A DNA stretch of 5,301 nt, from the NCBI GenBank assembly GCA_045542335.1, contig JAZQKV010000010.1:1-5301 (forward strand). The letters are read 5' to 3'. Origin of the DNA: CAKSUT01 sp045542335. Lineage in GTDB: Bacteria; Bacillota; Clostridia; Oscillospirales; CAG-382. Position numbers and translations under genes: made by a program. Numbering within the stretch: position 1 is the first letter of the stretch; each line of letters opens with the position of its first letter. The notes under the pieces were generated by a model. It saw only the letters and a program-made list of their open reading frames with translations, made no database searches and was not told where the DNA came from. Positions 1-5,301 of the stretch are shown piece by piece.

Positions 1-1
1 G

Positions 2-2251
2 ATGTTTTTGAGAATCATAAGAATTAAGATTAAGAAATTTGGGAAACTTTCCGACTTTTCACTTGATTTTGACAAAGGCATCACTGTTATCAGCGGTAAC
101 AATGAAGTTGGAAAAAGTACTGTCGGAGCATTCATAAGGTATATGTTATATGGTGTTGGCGGTAGAAACACTGATATTCTAACTAATGATAAGCTTAAAT
201 ATGCACCGTGGGATGGACAAAGCTTGTCCGGAAATATGACGGTTGAATGTGACGACGGAAAGAAGTACACAATAATAAGAAATGGTGCGTCTTCGGGAAA
301 TGCGCAAATGCTTGATGCAAATGGGAATAGAATTGATTTTACAGATTCTCCGGGGGAGTTTCTGCTGGCAGTTGATGTTTCATCCTTTTCAAAAAGCGCA
401 TACGTCGGACAGGCGGACATCTATGCCGATAAGTTTACCGGGCTTTCACAGACTGTCAGAAAACTTCTATTTAGCACAGACGGGGAAGCTTCATCTGAGG
501 ATGTCAGAAAGAGACTTGTTTCTGAAAAGAATCTGTTGAAAAACGAAATGAGAAAAACAGGACGGATTTTCGAGCTTAATGAGCAGATTTCAAAGCTTGA
601 AGCTGACACTGAAAAATTCCGAAATATGCATAAGGAGCTTTTGAATGCTGAATTATCGCTTTCAGAGACTAAAAAAGCGTTTGAAAAGAATGAGGAAATA
701 AAGCGTGAAATTGCGATAGCACTCGAAAATCTCAAATGCATAAAAGCCAAAGAAGATCTTGAAAAACTGCGTGAAATTGTAAAAAGGATTTCTACTGAAA
801 AAGAGAATTATGACAAGGCTTGCGAAGCGTCTTCTTATGACGGATTTTTGCCAGATAGAGATTATGTTGAACAGTCTGATGCAGCATATTATGCGGTTTT
901 GTCCTGCAAGGATAGTGCTGAAAATGCACGGTTTTCGCTTTTGAATGCCAAGAATGAATACAATGCTTGCGCTGTTGAAAATGAAAAGTGTAAGATGCTT
1001 CACGAAAAACTTGTTTACAGAAATGAAATTCTTAACGAGACAAGAACTGCAAATATCCTTGAGTCAGCCGAAAAGCTCGCATCAAAAGCTGCAAAGATGA
1101 ACGGATATGCAAAGCTATTTCTTTGTCTTGTTATTACTTTTCCGCTGTTCTTTGTTTTTCGTGCAAAGGAAAATCAAGCGTGGGGTGAGTTGGGTTCTCT
1201 CTGCTCAATGTATGGTTGCAGGGACAGGTCAGAACTTACTGCTTTATTGTTGACATATCCCGGTTTCAAGAAGATGAATGAAAGCTTGCAAATAAAGATA
1301 AGGACTTGTGAAAATGAGGTTGCAAGAACGTCAAAATCGTTTGAAAACGCTTGTAGGCGGATAAATGAGGTTGCCGCAAAAATGGGGCAGGCCATTGATG
1401 CTAGAAGTGACAGCTTTAAAATTGAGTATAAGACATTTCGAAGTGGTGTAGTTCAAAGGATTGCCTATGTTGAAAAGGCAAGAAAACTGTATGAAACTGC
1501 TCTTGAGGAGCGCAGAGCATTTCTAAGTGTAAATGACATTGACAGACTTGAAAGAGATTCAAGGCACATAACAAATCCCGAGCCAGATAAAGACTATGAA
1601 ACTCTTAAAAGGGAGTTTGAATATGCTGAGCGCGCAAATGAGCTTCTTACAGTGAAAATTGCGGAGCTTGAAAGACAGGCAGGGATTATAACAGGTTCAG
1701 TCCCTAATCCAACTGCTCTTGCAAGTGAGCTTGGTTTTGCAAAAAAAGAACTTGAAAAGGAGAACTCGAAGCACGAAGCTATTACACTTGCTATAGATAT
1801 GCTCGACAAAGCCTGTGCGAGCGTGCGTGATAGTGCCATTCCTGAATTATCTGAAAAGGCGAGCAAAATATTTAATAGTGTTACCGACGGAAAGTACACG
1901 GCATTGAATATTGGGACTGAGGATTCTGACATAAAGATTTGTCCGCAAGAGCTTGATGCCGACAATCCAGAATCTTTTAAAAGCATTGACTATCTGAGCG
2001 CAGGGACACTTGATGCTGCGTGTGTTTCGATAAGGCTTGCATTTGCGGAGTGTTTTTGCAAGGAAAAGCCTCCGGTAATTTTTGACGACACTTTTGCGAA
2101 ACTTGACGACATTCGGCTTCAGAAAATGATGGAGGTTCTTTATCGACTTTCGAAAGACTATCAGATTATCATTTTGACGTGTCATAAACGTGAACAAGTT
2201 TTTCTTGATAACCGGGCAAAGACTGTCAATATGCCGATTATGTCGGAATAG
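2..2251 (+). CDS. SMC/Rad50-like AAA ATPase (YhaN/SbcC-type) with coiled coil and one central hydrophobic segment
   Basis: This 749-residue protein has the split ABC-type ATPase head of the SMC/Rad50 superfamily. The N-terminal half carries the family opening (IKKFGKLSDFSLDF), a Walker A motif GNNEVGKST at residues 32-40 and a Q-loop glutamine near 137. The C-terminal half carries a signature-like YLSAGTLDAA (664-673), Walker B PVIFDDTFAKLDD (691-703) and a switch histidine at 728 in ILTCHK. Charged, Leu/Glu/Lys-rich sequence around 165-350 and 420-630 should form the coiled-coil arms. No CxxC zinc hook is present. Residues 372-386 are instead strongly hydrophobic, with a proline at 381. Firmicutes YhaN-like proteins act in DNA repair or processing, often beside an SbcD/YhaO-like nuclease; here that partner would be upstream and unseen. 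The ATG at base 2 fits the family N-terminus, but its ribosome-binding site lies off the window and a slightly earlier start cannot be excluded. The ATPase fold is secure; the exact subfamily and role are inferred. Confidence 0.9.
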   Translation: MFLRIIRIKIKKFGKLSDFSLDFDKGITVISGNNEVGKSTVGAFIRYMLYGVGGRNTDILTNDKLKYAPWDGQSLSGNMTVECDDGKKYTIIRNGASSGNAQMLDANGNRIDFTDSPGEFLLAVDVSSFSKSAYVGQADIYADKFTGLSQTVRKLLFSTDGEASSEDVRKRLVSEKNLLKNEMRKTGRIFELNEQISKLEADTEKFRNMHKELLNAELSLSETKKAFEKNEEIKREIAIALENLKCIKAKEDLEKLREIVKRISTEKENYDKACEASSYDGFLPDRDYVEQSDAAYYAVLSCKDSAENARFSLLNAKNEYNACAVENEKCKMLHEKLVYRNEILNETRTANILESAEKLASKAAKMNGYAKLFLCLVITFPLFFVFRAKENQAWGELGSLCSMYGCRDRSELTALLLTYPGFKKMNESLQIKIRTCENEVARTSKSFENACRRINEVAAKMGQAIDARSDSFKIEYKTFRSGVVQRIAYVEKARKLYETALEERRAFLSVNDIDRLERDSRHITNPEPDKDYETLKREFEYAERANELLTVKIAELERQAGIITGSVPNPTALASELGFAKKELEKENSKHEAITLAIDMLDKACASVRDSAIPELSEKASKIFNSVTDGKYTALNIGTEDSDIKICPQELDADNPESFKSIDYLSAGTLDAACVSIRLAFAECFCKEKPPVIFDDTFAKLDDIRLQKMMEVLYRLSKDYQIIILTCHKREQVFLDNRAKTVNMPIMSE

Positions 2252-2325
2252 TCGACAAAAATATGCATGAATTTTGTTATTTGTTTGTATAAAACATAAA
2301 TTTGACAAAGTTAATAATTTATACC

Positions 2326-2354
2326 TTGTATTTGTGAAATAAATGGTGTAAAAT
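2326..2354 (+). promoter_or_regulatory. Candidate sigma-A promoter for the upp leader transcript
   Basis: A -35-like TTGTAT (2326-2331, 3 of 6 consensus) lies 17 bases before a -10-like TAAAAT (2349-2354, 5 of 6). Transcription would start near 2361, about 260 bases before upp. A second option is the extended -10 element TGCGATAAT at 2392-2400, which has no clear -35 and would start near 2407. Both would put the small ORF and the terminator inside the leader RNA. Assigned by eye only. Confidence 0.45.
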
Positions 2355-2373
2355 ATGTTTTGTAAAAGCGTAG

Positions 2374-2392
2374 TGTGCTTATTTGTGCTTAT
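2374..2392 (+). repeat. Two direct copies of TGTGCTTAT, 10 bases apart
   Basis: TGTGCTTAT occurs at 2374-2382 and again at 2384-2392, separated by one base. The 10-base period puts both copies on the same face of the helix. They lie just downstream of the first candidate promoter and the second copy runs into the extended -10 element at 2392-2400, where a bound protein could affect initiation. No known binding-site family was recognised. Confidence 0.4.
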
Positions 2393-2424
2393 GCGATAAT
2401 TATTGATTGAAAGGGGCGTCCTAA

Positions 2425-2526
2425 ATGATTAGAATTGGTTGCAATACAACAGGCATTTCAGGATTTTGCCTTTTTCAAAAGAATTATGGAAAAATTTGTG
2501 TCGGCAGACGGTTTTTCAGTGTTTGA
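2425..2526 (+). CDS. Candidate 33-residue leader peptide upstream of upp
   Basis: A 33-codon ORF starts at ATG 2425 and ends at TGA 2524-2526. Its ribosome-binding site, AAAGGGG (2410-2416), leaves 8 bases before the ATG. This is a good Shine-Dalgarno by the standards of this window. The peptide begins MIRIGCNTTG, contains three cysteines and ends RRFFSV; I recognise no family or signal peptide. There is no run of codons for one amino acid, which argues against amino-acid-starvation attenuation. U-rich stretches fall in its middle (2464-2475). Its last nine codons run through the 5' arm of the terminator at 2500-2554, and the stop codon lies in the apical stem. Translation could therefore control terminator folding and hence upp expression. 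It could also be a chance ORF, because short AT-rich ORFs are common; support rests on the ribosome-binding site and the position. Confidence 0.4.
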   Translation: MIRIGCNTTGISGFCLFQKNYGKICVGRRFFSV

Positions 2527-2554
2527 AAATCCGCCGTTTGCCGGCTTTTCTTTT
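2500..2554 (+). terminator. Strong intrinsic terminator (probable attenuator) in the upp leader
   Basis: The arms GTCGGCAGACGG (2500-2511) and CCGTTTGCCGGC (2534-2545) pair over 12 consecutive positions, two of them G-U. An inner stem TTTTCA (2513-2518) with TGAAAA (2524-2529) closes a five-base loop. The hairpin is followed directly by TTTTCTTTT (2546-2554). This is a textbook Rho-independent terminator. It lies about 250 bases after the ATPase gene, downstream of the candidate promoters and about 70 bases before upp, so it more likely attenuates the upp leader than simply ends the ATPase transcript. Both roles are possible. Confidence 0.75.
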
Positions 2555-2561
2555 GCGTAGA

Positions 2562-2584
2562 GAATCCGACGCTTTGTCGGACGG
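2562..2584 (+). repeat. Second small hairpin, resembling a degenerate copy of the terminator 3' half
   Basis: TCCGAC (2565-2570) and GTCGGA (2576-2581) form a perfect 6-bp stem with loop GCTTT. The segment 2562-2580 also aligns with terminator segment 2525-2544 (GAAAATCCGCCG... versus GAGAATCCGACG...) with three substitutions and one single-base gap. No T-tract follows, so it should not terminate by itself. It lies between the attenuator and the upp ribosome-binding site, and CCGAC (2566-2570) could compete for terminator bases GTCGG (2500-2504). Confidence 0.45.
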
Positions 2585-2607
2585 ATATATAAACATTTAC
2601 AAAAGAA

Positions 2608-2626
2608 AGGAAGTATGATTTCATGA
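2608..2626 (+). promoter_or_regulatory. upp ribosome-binding site with an overlapping 3-codon mini-ORF
   Basis: AGGAAG (2608-2613) lies 9 bases before the upp ATG at 2623, an acceptable Firmicutes spacing. Another ATG at 2615 opens a three-codon ORF (Met-Ile-Ser) whose TGA at 2624-2626 overlaps the upp start as ATGA. The 2615 ATG is only one base from the Shine-Dalgarno core, too close for efficient initiation, so 2623 is the real start. Its protein, MSSNLTVFDHPLIKHK, matches the UPRTase N-terminus. Confidence 0.6.
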
Positions 2627-3255
2627 GCAGTAATCTTACAGTGTTTGATCACCCTCTTATCAAGCACAAAACTTCAATTCTTCGTGACGAGCGCACAGGT
2701 AGCAAGCAGTTCAGAGAGCTTATCGAGGAAATCGCAATTCTTATGGGTTACGAGGCTCTCAGAGATCTTCCTCTTGAAGACTGTGAGGTCAAAACTCCCA
2801 TAACAACAACTAAAGCTCCGTTTATCGCAGGTAAAAAGCTTGCAATTGTTCCTGTACTCCGTGCAGGTCTCGGCATGGTTAACGGACTTCATGCACTTGT
2901 TCCTTCAGCAAAGGTTGGTCACATCGGTCTTTACAGGGATCACGAAACCCTTGAACCAAAGGAATATTACTGCAAACTCCCTGAAGATATCGAGGAAAGA
3001 CTTGTAATTGTCCTTGATCCGATGCTTGCAACAGGCGGCTCTGCTGTAGCAGCTGTTAACTTTGTAAAGCAGCATGGCGCAAAGCACATTAAGTTTATGT
3101 CAATCATTGCCGCACCCGAGGGTATCAAAAAGCTGACTGAGGCTCATCCTGATATTCAGGTATATTGCGGAAATGTTGACGAAAAGCTTAACGAAAATGG
3201 TTACATAGTTCCCGGTCTTGGCGATGCAGGTGACAGAATTTTTGGAACAATGTAA
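2623..3255 (+). CDS. upp: Uracil phosphoribosyltransferase
   Basis: This cytosolic pyrimidine-salvage enzyme converts uracil and PRPP to UMP and pyrophosphate. The 210-residue product has the usual length (about 209) and is collinear with the family. It shows N-terminal DHPLIKHK (9-16) and LRDERTGSKQFR (20-31), the conserved PVLRAGLGM (77-85), the PRPP-binding loop DPMLATGGS (132-140), and the uracil-recognition segment YIVPGLGDAGDR (194-205) near the C-terminus. All key motifs are intact. It is preceded by a 371-base leader with a candidate leader peptide and terminator, which suggests transcription attenuation. I found no PyrR-type binding loop. The fba start is 63 bases downstream with no terminator between, so co-transcription is possible though metabolically mixed. 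C-ending codons and AGA arginines match fba and gap rather than the ATPase. Identification is very secure. Confidence 0.97.
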   Translation: MSSNLTVFDHPLIKHKTSILRDERTGSKQFRELIEEIAILMGYEALRDLPLEDCEVKTPITTTKAPFIAGKKLAIVPVLRAGLGMVNGLHALVPSAKVGHIGLYRDHETLEPKEYYCKLPEDIEERLVIVLDPMLATGGSAVAAVNFVKQHGAKHIKFMSIIAAPEGIKKLTEAHPDIQVYCGNVDEKLNENGYIVPGLGDAGDRIFGTM

Positions 3256-3256
3256 C

Positions 3257-3286
3257 TTGTTTGAAGAATCATTATGTTTGTTTAAT
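3257..3286 (+). promoter_or_regulatory. Weak candidate promoter between upp and fba
   Basis: The 63-base AT-rich gap contains TTGTTT (3257-3262) 18 bases before TTTAAT (3281-3286), a poor -35 with a fair -10. In sequence this rich in T, such matches arise easily. No hairpin-plus-T-tract terminator is visible here, so read-through from upp is an equally good explanation for fba transcription. Confidence 0.25.
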
Positions 3287-3318
3287 TTTAATTTATTATA
3301 AGAAAGGTGTAAAAGAAA

Positions 3319-4185
3319 ATGGCACTTGTATCAGCAAAGGAAATGCTCACAAAGGCAAAGGCTGGGCATTATGCAGTAGGTCAGTTCAATATCAACAACC
3401 TTGAATGGACCAAGGCAATTCTTCTCACAGCACAGGAAAACAACTCTCCTGTTATTCTCGGCGTATCCGAGGGTGCAGGAAAATATATGTGCGGCTATAA
3501 GACAATAGTTGGCATGGTTGAAGGCATGATTGAATGCCTCGGAATCACAGTTCCTGTTGCACTTCATCTTGACCATGGCACATATGAAGGCGCACTTGCT
3601 TGCATCGAAGCAGGATTTTCTTCAGTTATGTTTGATGGTTCTCACTATCCCATCGAGGAGAACATCGAAAAGACAAAGGAACTTGTTAAGATAACAGGTG
3701 AAAAGGGTCTTTCGCTTGAAGCGGAAGTCGGCGCAATTGGTGGCGAAGAAGACGGCGTTATAGGTTCCGGCGAATGTGCAGATCCCGATGAGTGCAAGAT
3801 GATTGCAGATCTCGGCGTAACTATGCTTGCAGCAGGTATTGGTAACATCCACGGTAAGTATCCCGAAAACTGGGCAGGTCTTTCCTTTGAAACTCTTGAC
3901 GCTGTACAGCAGAAGACAGGAACAATGCCTCTTGTTCTTCACGGCGGCACAGGTATTCCTGAGGATATGATTAAGAGAGCAATTTCTCTCGGCGTTTCCA
4001 AGATAAATGTAAACACAGAGTGCCAGCTTGCTTTTGCTGCTGCAACAAGAGAGTATATCGAGGCAGGCAAGGATCTTTCCGGTAAGGGTTTTGACCCCAG
4101 AAAGCTTCTCGCACCCGGCTTTGAGGCTATCAAGGCTACAGTTAAGGAAAAGATGGAGCTCTTCGGTTCTGTAAACAAGGCGTAA
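3319..4185 (+). CDS. fba: Fructose-1,6-bisphosphate aldolase, class II
   Basis: This cytosolic, zinc-dependent glycolytic enzyme reversibly splits fructose 1,6-bisphosphate into dihydroxyacetone phosphate and glyceraldehyde 3-phosphate. The 288-residue product matches the length of the B. subtilis FbaA type. It begins MALVSAKEMLTKAKAGHYAV, the expected N-terminus, and AAAGGTG (3303-3309) lies 9 bases before the ATG. LHLDHG (82-87) carries the catalytic Asp85 and zinc ligand His86. SLEAEVGAIGG (132-142) carries the conserved Glu134. GNIHGKY (175-181) and LHGGTGIP (207-214) supply zinc ligands His178 and His208. INVNTE (229-234) is the phosphate/substrate segment. No residue appears to be missing. 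It precedes gap, which uses one of its products (directly or after triose-phosphate isomerisation). The stop codon is followed by seven T residues, but no stem precedes them, so this is not a convincing terminator. Confidence 0.97.
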   Translation: MALVSAKEMLTKAKAGHYAVGQFNINNLEWTKAILLTAQENNSPVILGVSEGAGKYMCGYKTIVGMVEGMIECLGITVPVALHLDHGTYEGALACIEAGFSSVMFDGSHYPIEENIEKTKELVKITGEKGLSLEAEVGAIGGEEDGVIGSGECADPDECKMIADLGVTMLAAGIGNIHGKYPENWAGLSFETLDAVQQKTGTMPLVLHGGTGIPEDMIKRAISLGVSKINVNTECQLAFAAATREYIEAGKDLSGKGFDPRKLLAPGFEAIKATVKEKMELFGSVNKA

Positions 4186-4197
4186 GTTTTTTTACTG

Positions 4198-4242
4198 ATT
4201 GACATAATTGGCACAACAATCACCCGTGAAATTTATGTCAAT
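4198..4242 (+). repeat. Perfect 10-bp inverted repeat in the fba-gap intergenic region
   Basis: ATTGACATAA (4198-4207) and TTATGTCAAT (4233-4242) are exact reverse complements separated by 25 bases. The stem is AT-rich, the loop is long and no T-tract follows, so it is not a typical terminator. It may be a pair of protein-binding half-sites upstream of the gap promoter, or an mRNA-end stem protecting fba from 3' decay. Function is unknown. Confidence 0.5.
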
Positions 4243-4258
4243 GTTAAATAATTGTTAA
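4241..4258 (+). promoter_or_regulatory. Degenerate Rex-like site / TGTTAAA direct repeat
   Basis: TGTTAAA occurs at 4242-4248 and 4253-4259, an 11-base period. Compared with the Firmicutes Rex consensus TTGTTAA-N4-TTAACAA, the left half matches 6 of 7 and the right half only 4 of 7. Rex senses the NADH/NAD ratio and controls gap in some Firmicutes, so the location is sensible, but the site is too degenerate for a confident call. Confidence 0.25.
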
Positions 4259-4262
4259 AAAC

Positions 4263-4277
4263 TTGAAAAAAATTCAA
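4263..4277 (+). repeat. Short dyad TTGAA-N5-TTCAA just upstream of the gap -35
   Basis: TTGAA (4263-4267) and TTCAA (4273-4277) flank five A residues and end seven bases before the -35 box. This position suits an activator or repressor site. In such AT-rich DNA a dyad this short can be chance. Confidence 0.3.
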
Positions 4278-4284
4278 AAGATAC

Positions 4285-4313
4285 TTGAATCGGTAATAAT
4301 TTTATATTACAAT
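4285..4313 (+). promoter_or_regulatory. Sigma-A promoter of gap, with an operator-like dyad in the spacer
   Basis: TTGAAT (4285-4290, 4 of 6) is exactly 17 bases from TACAAT (4308-4313, 5 of 6). Transcription should start near 4320, giving a leader of about 44 bases. The spacer holds a perfect dyad, GTAATA (4293-4298) with TATTAC (4305-4310), whose right arm overlaps the first three bases of the -10 box. This is a classic repressor position. The strong Shine-Dalgarno AGGAGG (4350-4355) lies 8 bases before the gap ATG. Confidence 0.65.
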
Positions 4314-4363
4314 ATACCCCGTAAGCAAATAAAAATAATATAAACTTTCAGGAGGACAAAATC

Positions 4364-5301
4364 ATGTCAGTTAAAGTTGCTATTAACGGTTTCGGCCGTA
4401 TCGGAAGACTCGCATTCAGACAGATGTTTGGTGCAGAAGGTTACGACGTTGTTGCTATCAACGACCTCACAAAGCCTTCCATGCTCGCAAATCTTCTCAA
4501 GTATGATACCGCACAGGGCGGTTACTGCGGCGTTCTCGGACAGGGACTTCACACTGTTTCCGCTGACGATGAAGCAGGCACAATCACAGTTGACGGTAAG
4601 ACCCTCAAAATCTATGCTGAAAAGGACGCTAAGGATCTTCCTTGGGGCGAAATCGGTGTAGACGTAGTTCTCGAGTGCACAGGCTTCTACTGCTCTAAGG
4701 AAAAGTCTCAGGCTCACATCGATGCCGGTGCAAAGAAGGTTGTTATCTCTGCTCCCGCAGGTAAGGATCTTCCCACAATCGTTTACAGCGTAAACGAAAA
4801 CACTCTTACAAAGGAAGACACAATCATTTCTGCAGCTTCCTGCACAACTAACTGCCTCGCTCCCATGGCTAAGGCTCTCAACGATTATGCTGCAATCCAG
4901 AGCGGTATCATGACAACAGTTCATGCTTACACAGGTGACCAGATGATCCTTGATGGTCCTCACAGAAAGGGCGACCTCAGAAGAGCAAGAGCCGGCGCAC
5001 AGAACATCGTTCCTAACTCCACAGGTGCTGCCAAGGCAATCGGTCTTGTTATCCCCGAACTCAACGGCAAGCTCATCGGTTCTGCACAGAGAGTTCCTAC
5101 TTGCACAGGTTCCACAACAATCCTCGTTGCAGTTGTTAAGGGTAAGGACATCACTGTTGAAGGCATCAACGCAGCTATGAAGGCAGCTGCAAGCGAATCC
5201 TTCGGCTACAATGAAGAAGAGATCGTTTCCTCTGACGTTATCGGTATGAGATATGGTTCTCTCTTTGATGCAACTCAGACAATGGTTGCTAAGATTGATG
5301 A
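4364..5301 (+). CDS. gap: Glyceraldehyde-3-phosphate dehydrogenase, NAD-dependent type (3' end cut by window)
   Basis: This cytosolic glycolytic enzyme oxidises glyceraldehyde 3-phosphate to 1,3-bisphosphoglycerate with reduction of NAD. The reading frame is open from ATG 4364 to the window edge, giving 312 complete codons; roughly 20-30 more are expected. The Rossmann motif is NGFGRIGRL (8-16). Asp34 in INDL, at the end of the second strand, points to NAD rather than NADP. The catalytic Cys160 lies in SCTTNC and the base His187 in TTVHAYTGDQ; their 27-residue spacing is canonical. PNSTGAAKAIG and QRVPTCTGS (242-250, with phosphate-binding Arg243) follow. About nine extra residues near 57-69 relative to E. 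coli GapA push the cysteine from about 150 to 160. Start choice is set by AGGAGG 8 bases upstream. The dedicated promoter with dyads suggests regulation independent of fba. Codon bias indicates high expression. Confidence 0.97.
   Translation, partial: MSVKVAINGFGRIGRLAFRQMFGAEGYDVVAINDLTKPSMLANLLKYDTAQGGYCGVLGQGLHTVSADDEAGTITVDGKTLKIYAEKDAKDLPWGEIGVDVVLECTGFYCSKEKSQAHIDAGAKKVVISAPAGKDLPTIVYSVNENTLTKEDTIISAASCTTNCLAPMAKALNDYAAIQSGIMTTVHAYTGDQMILDGPHRKGDLRRARAGAQNIVPNSTGAAKAIGLVIPELNGKLIGSAQRVPTCTGSTTILVAVVKGKDITVEGINAAMKAAASESFGYNEEEIVSSDVIGMRYGSLFDATQTMVAKID

Noticed and set aside
1202..1219. Cys401 and Cys406 as a Rad50 zinc hook
   Set aside because: The spacing is CxxxxC rather than CxxC, and the hydrophobic segment just before it makes a canonical hook unlikely.
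2256..2276. Possible terminator of the ATPase gene (CAAAA ... TTTTG)
   Set aside because: Only five bp, four of them A-T, with a large loop and an interrupted T-rich tail. Too weak to call.
2302..2307. Consensus -35 hexamer TTGACA after the ATPase gene
   Set aside because: No acceptable -10 lies 16-18 bases downstream; the best is TGTATT at a 19-base spacing. The TTGTAT/TAAAAT pair further on is better.
2486..2560. Second small ORF (24 codons) overlapping the leader peptide in another frame
   Set aside because: No Shine-Dalgarno of note before its ATG, and it runs through the whole terminator; likely chance.
2500..2590. PyrR-binding loop in the upp leader
   Set aside because: AATCC occurs twice (2528-2532 and 2563-2567), but the following bases do not continue the B. 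subtilis PyrR binding-loop consensus as I recall it.
2588..2593. TATAAA as a -10 box for upp downstream of the attenuator
   Set aside because: The 17-base-upstream position reads TCCGAC, with no -35 resemblance and no TG extension. It would matter if start mapping placed the upp start here.
4186..4194. T7 run directly after the fba stop as an intrinsic terminator
   Set aside because: No stable stem precedes it in the last coding bases; a T-run alone does not terminate.
421..5180. Long open frames on the minus strand and in other + frames inside the ATPase, upp, fba and gap genes (for example 4367-4963 minus, 4950-5180 plus)
   Set aside because: They are shadows of well-identified genes, with low-complexity, Ser- or Cys-rich products and no recognisable domain.

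Overview
The window looks like chromosomal core DNA of a low-to-moderate G+C Firmicute of the class Clostridia. A gut Oscillospiraceae/Ruminococcaceae-type organism is a reasonable guess, made from protein flavour and codon habits only. All genes are on the + strand: a large SMC/Rad50-like ATPase (2-2251), uracil phosphoribosyltransferase upp (2623-3255), class II fructose-bisphosphate aldolase fba (3319-4185), and glyceraldehyde-3-phosphate dehydrogenase gap (4364 to beyond the right edge). The last three have the biased codon use of highly expressed genes (Arg almost always AGA, many C-ending codons). The ATPase uses a broader codon set, as expected for a weakly expressed housekeeping or repair gene. 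I see no mobile element, CRISPR array, tRNA or rRNA.

The left 2.25 kb encode the ATPase. Its ATP-binding head is split between the two ends of the protein, and a long coiled coil in between is interrupted by one hydrophobic stretch where Rad50/SbcC would carry a zinc hook. Its partner nuclease, if there is one, would lie upstream of the window.

The most interesting part is the 371-base gap before upp. It holds a candidate promoter, two copies of a 9-base repeat, a 33-codon ORF with a good ribosome-binding site, and a strong intrinsic terminator. The small ORF runs into the terminator hairpin and stops in its apical stem. This is the geometry of a transcription attenuator controlled by a leader peptide, comparable to enterobacterial pyrBI, in front of a pyrimidine-salvage gene. 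The sequence shows the arrangement; the mechanism is inference.

The right half encodes glycolytic enzymes: fba splits fructose 1,6-bisphosphate and gap oxidises the resulting glyceraldehyde 3-phosphate. The 178-base fba-gap gap holds a good sigma-A promoter and three separate perfect dyads, one lying between the -35 and -10 boxes. This suggests that gap has its own regulated promoter in addition to any read-through from fba.
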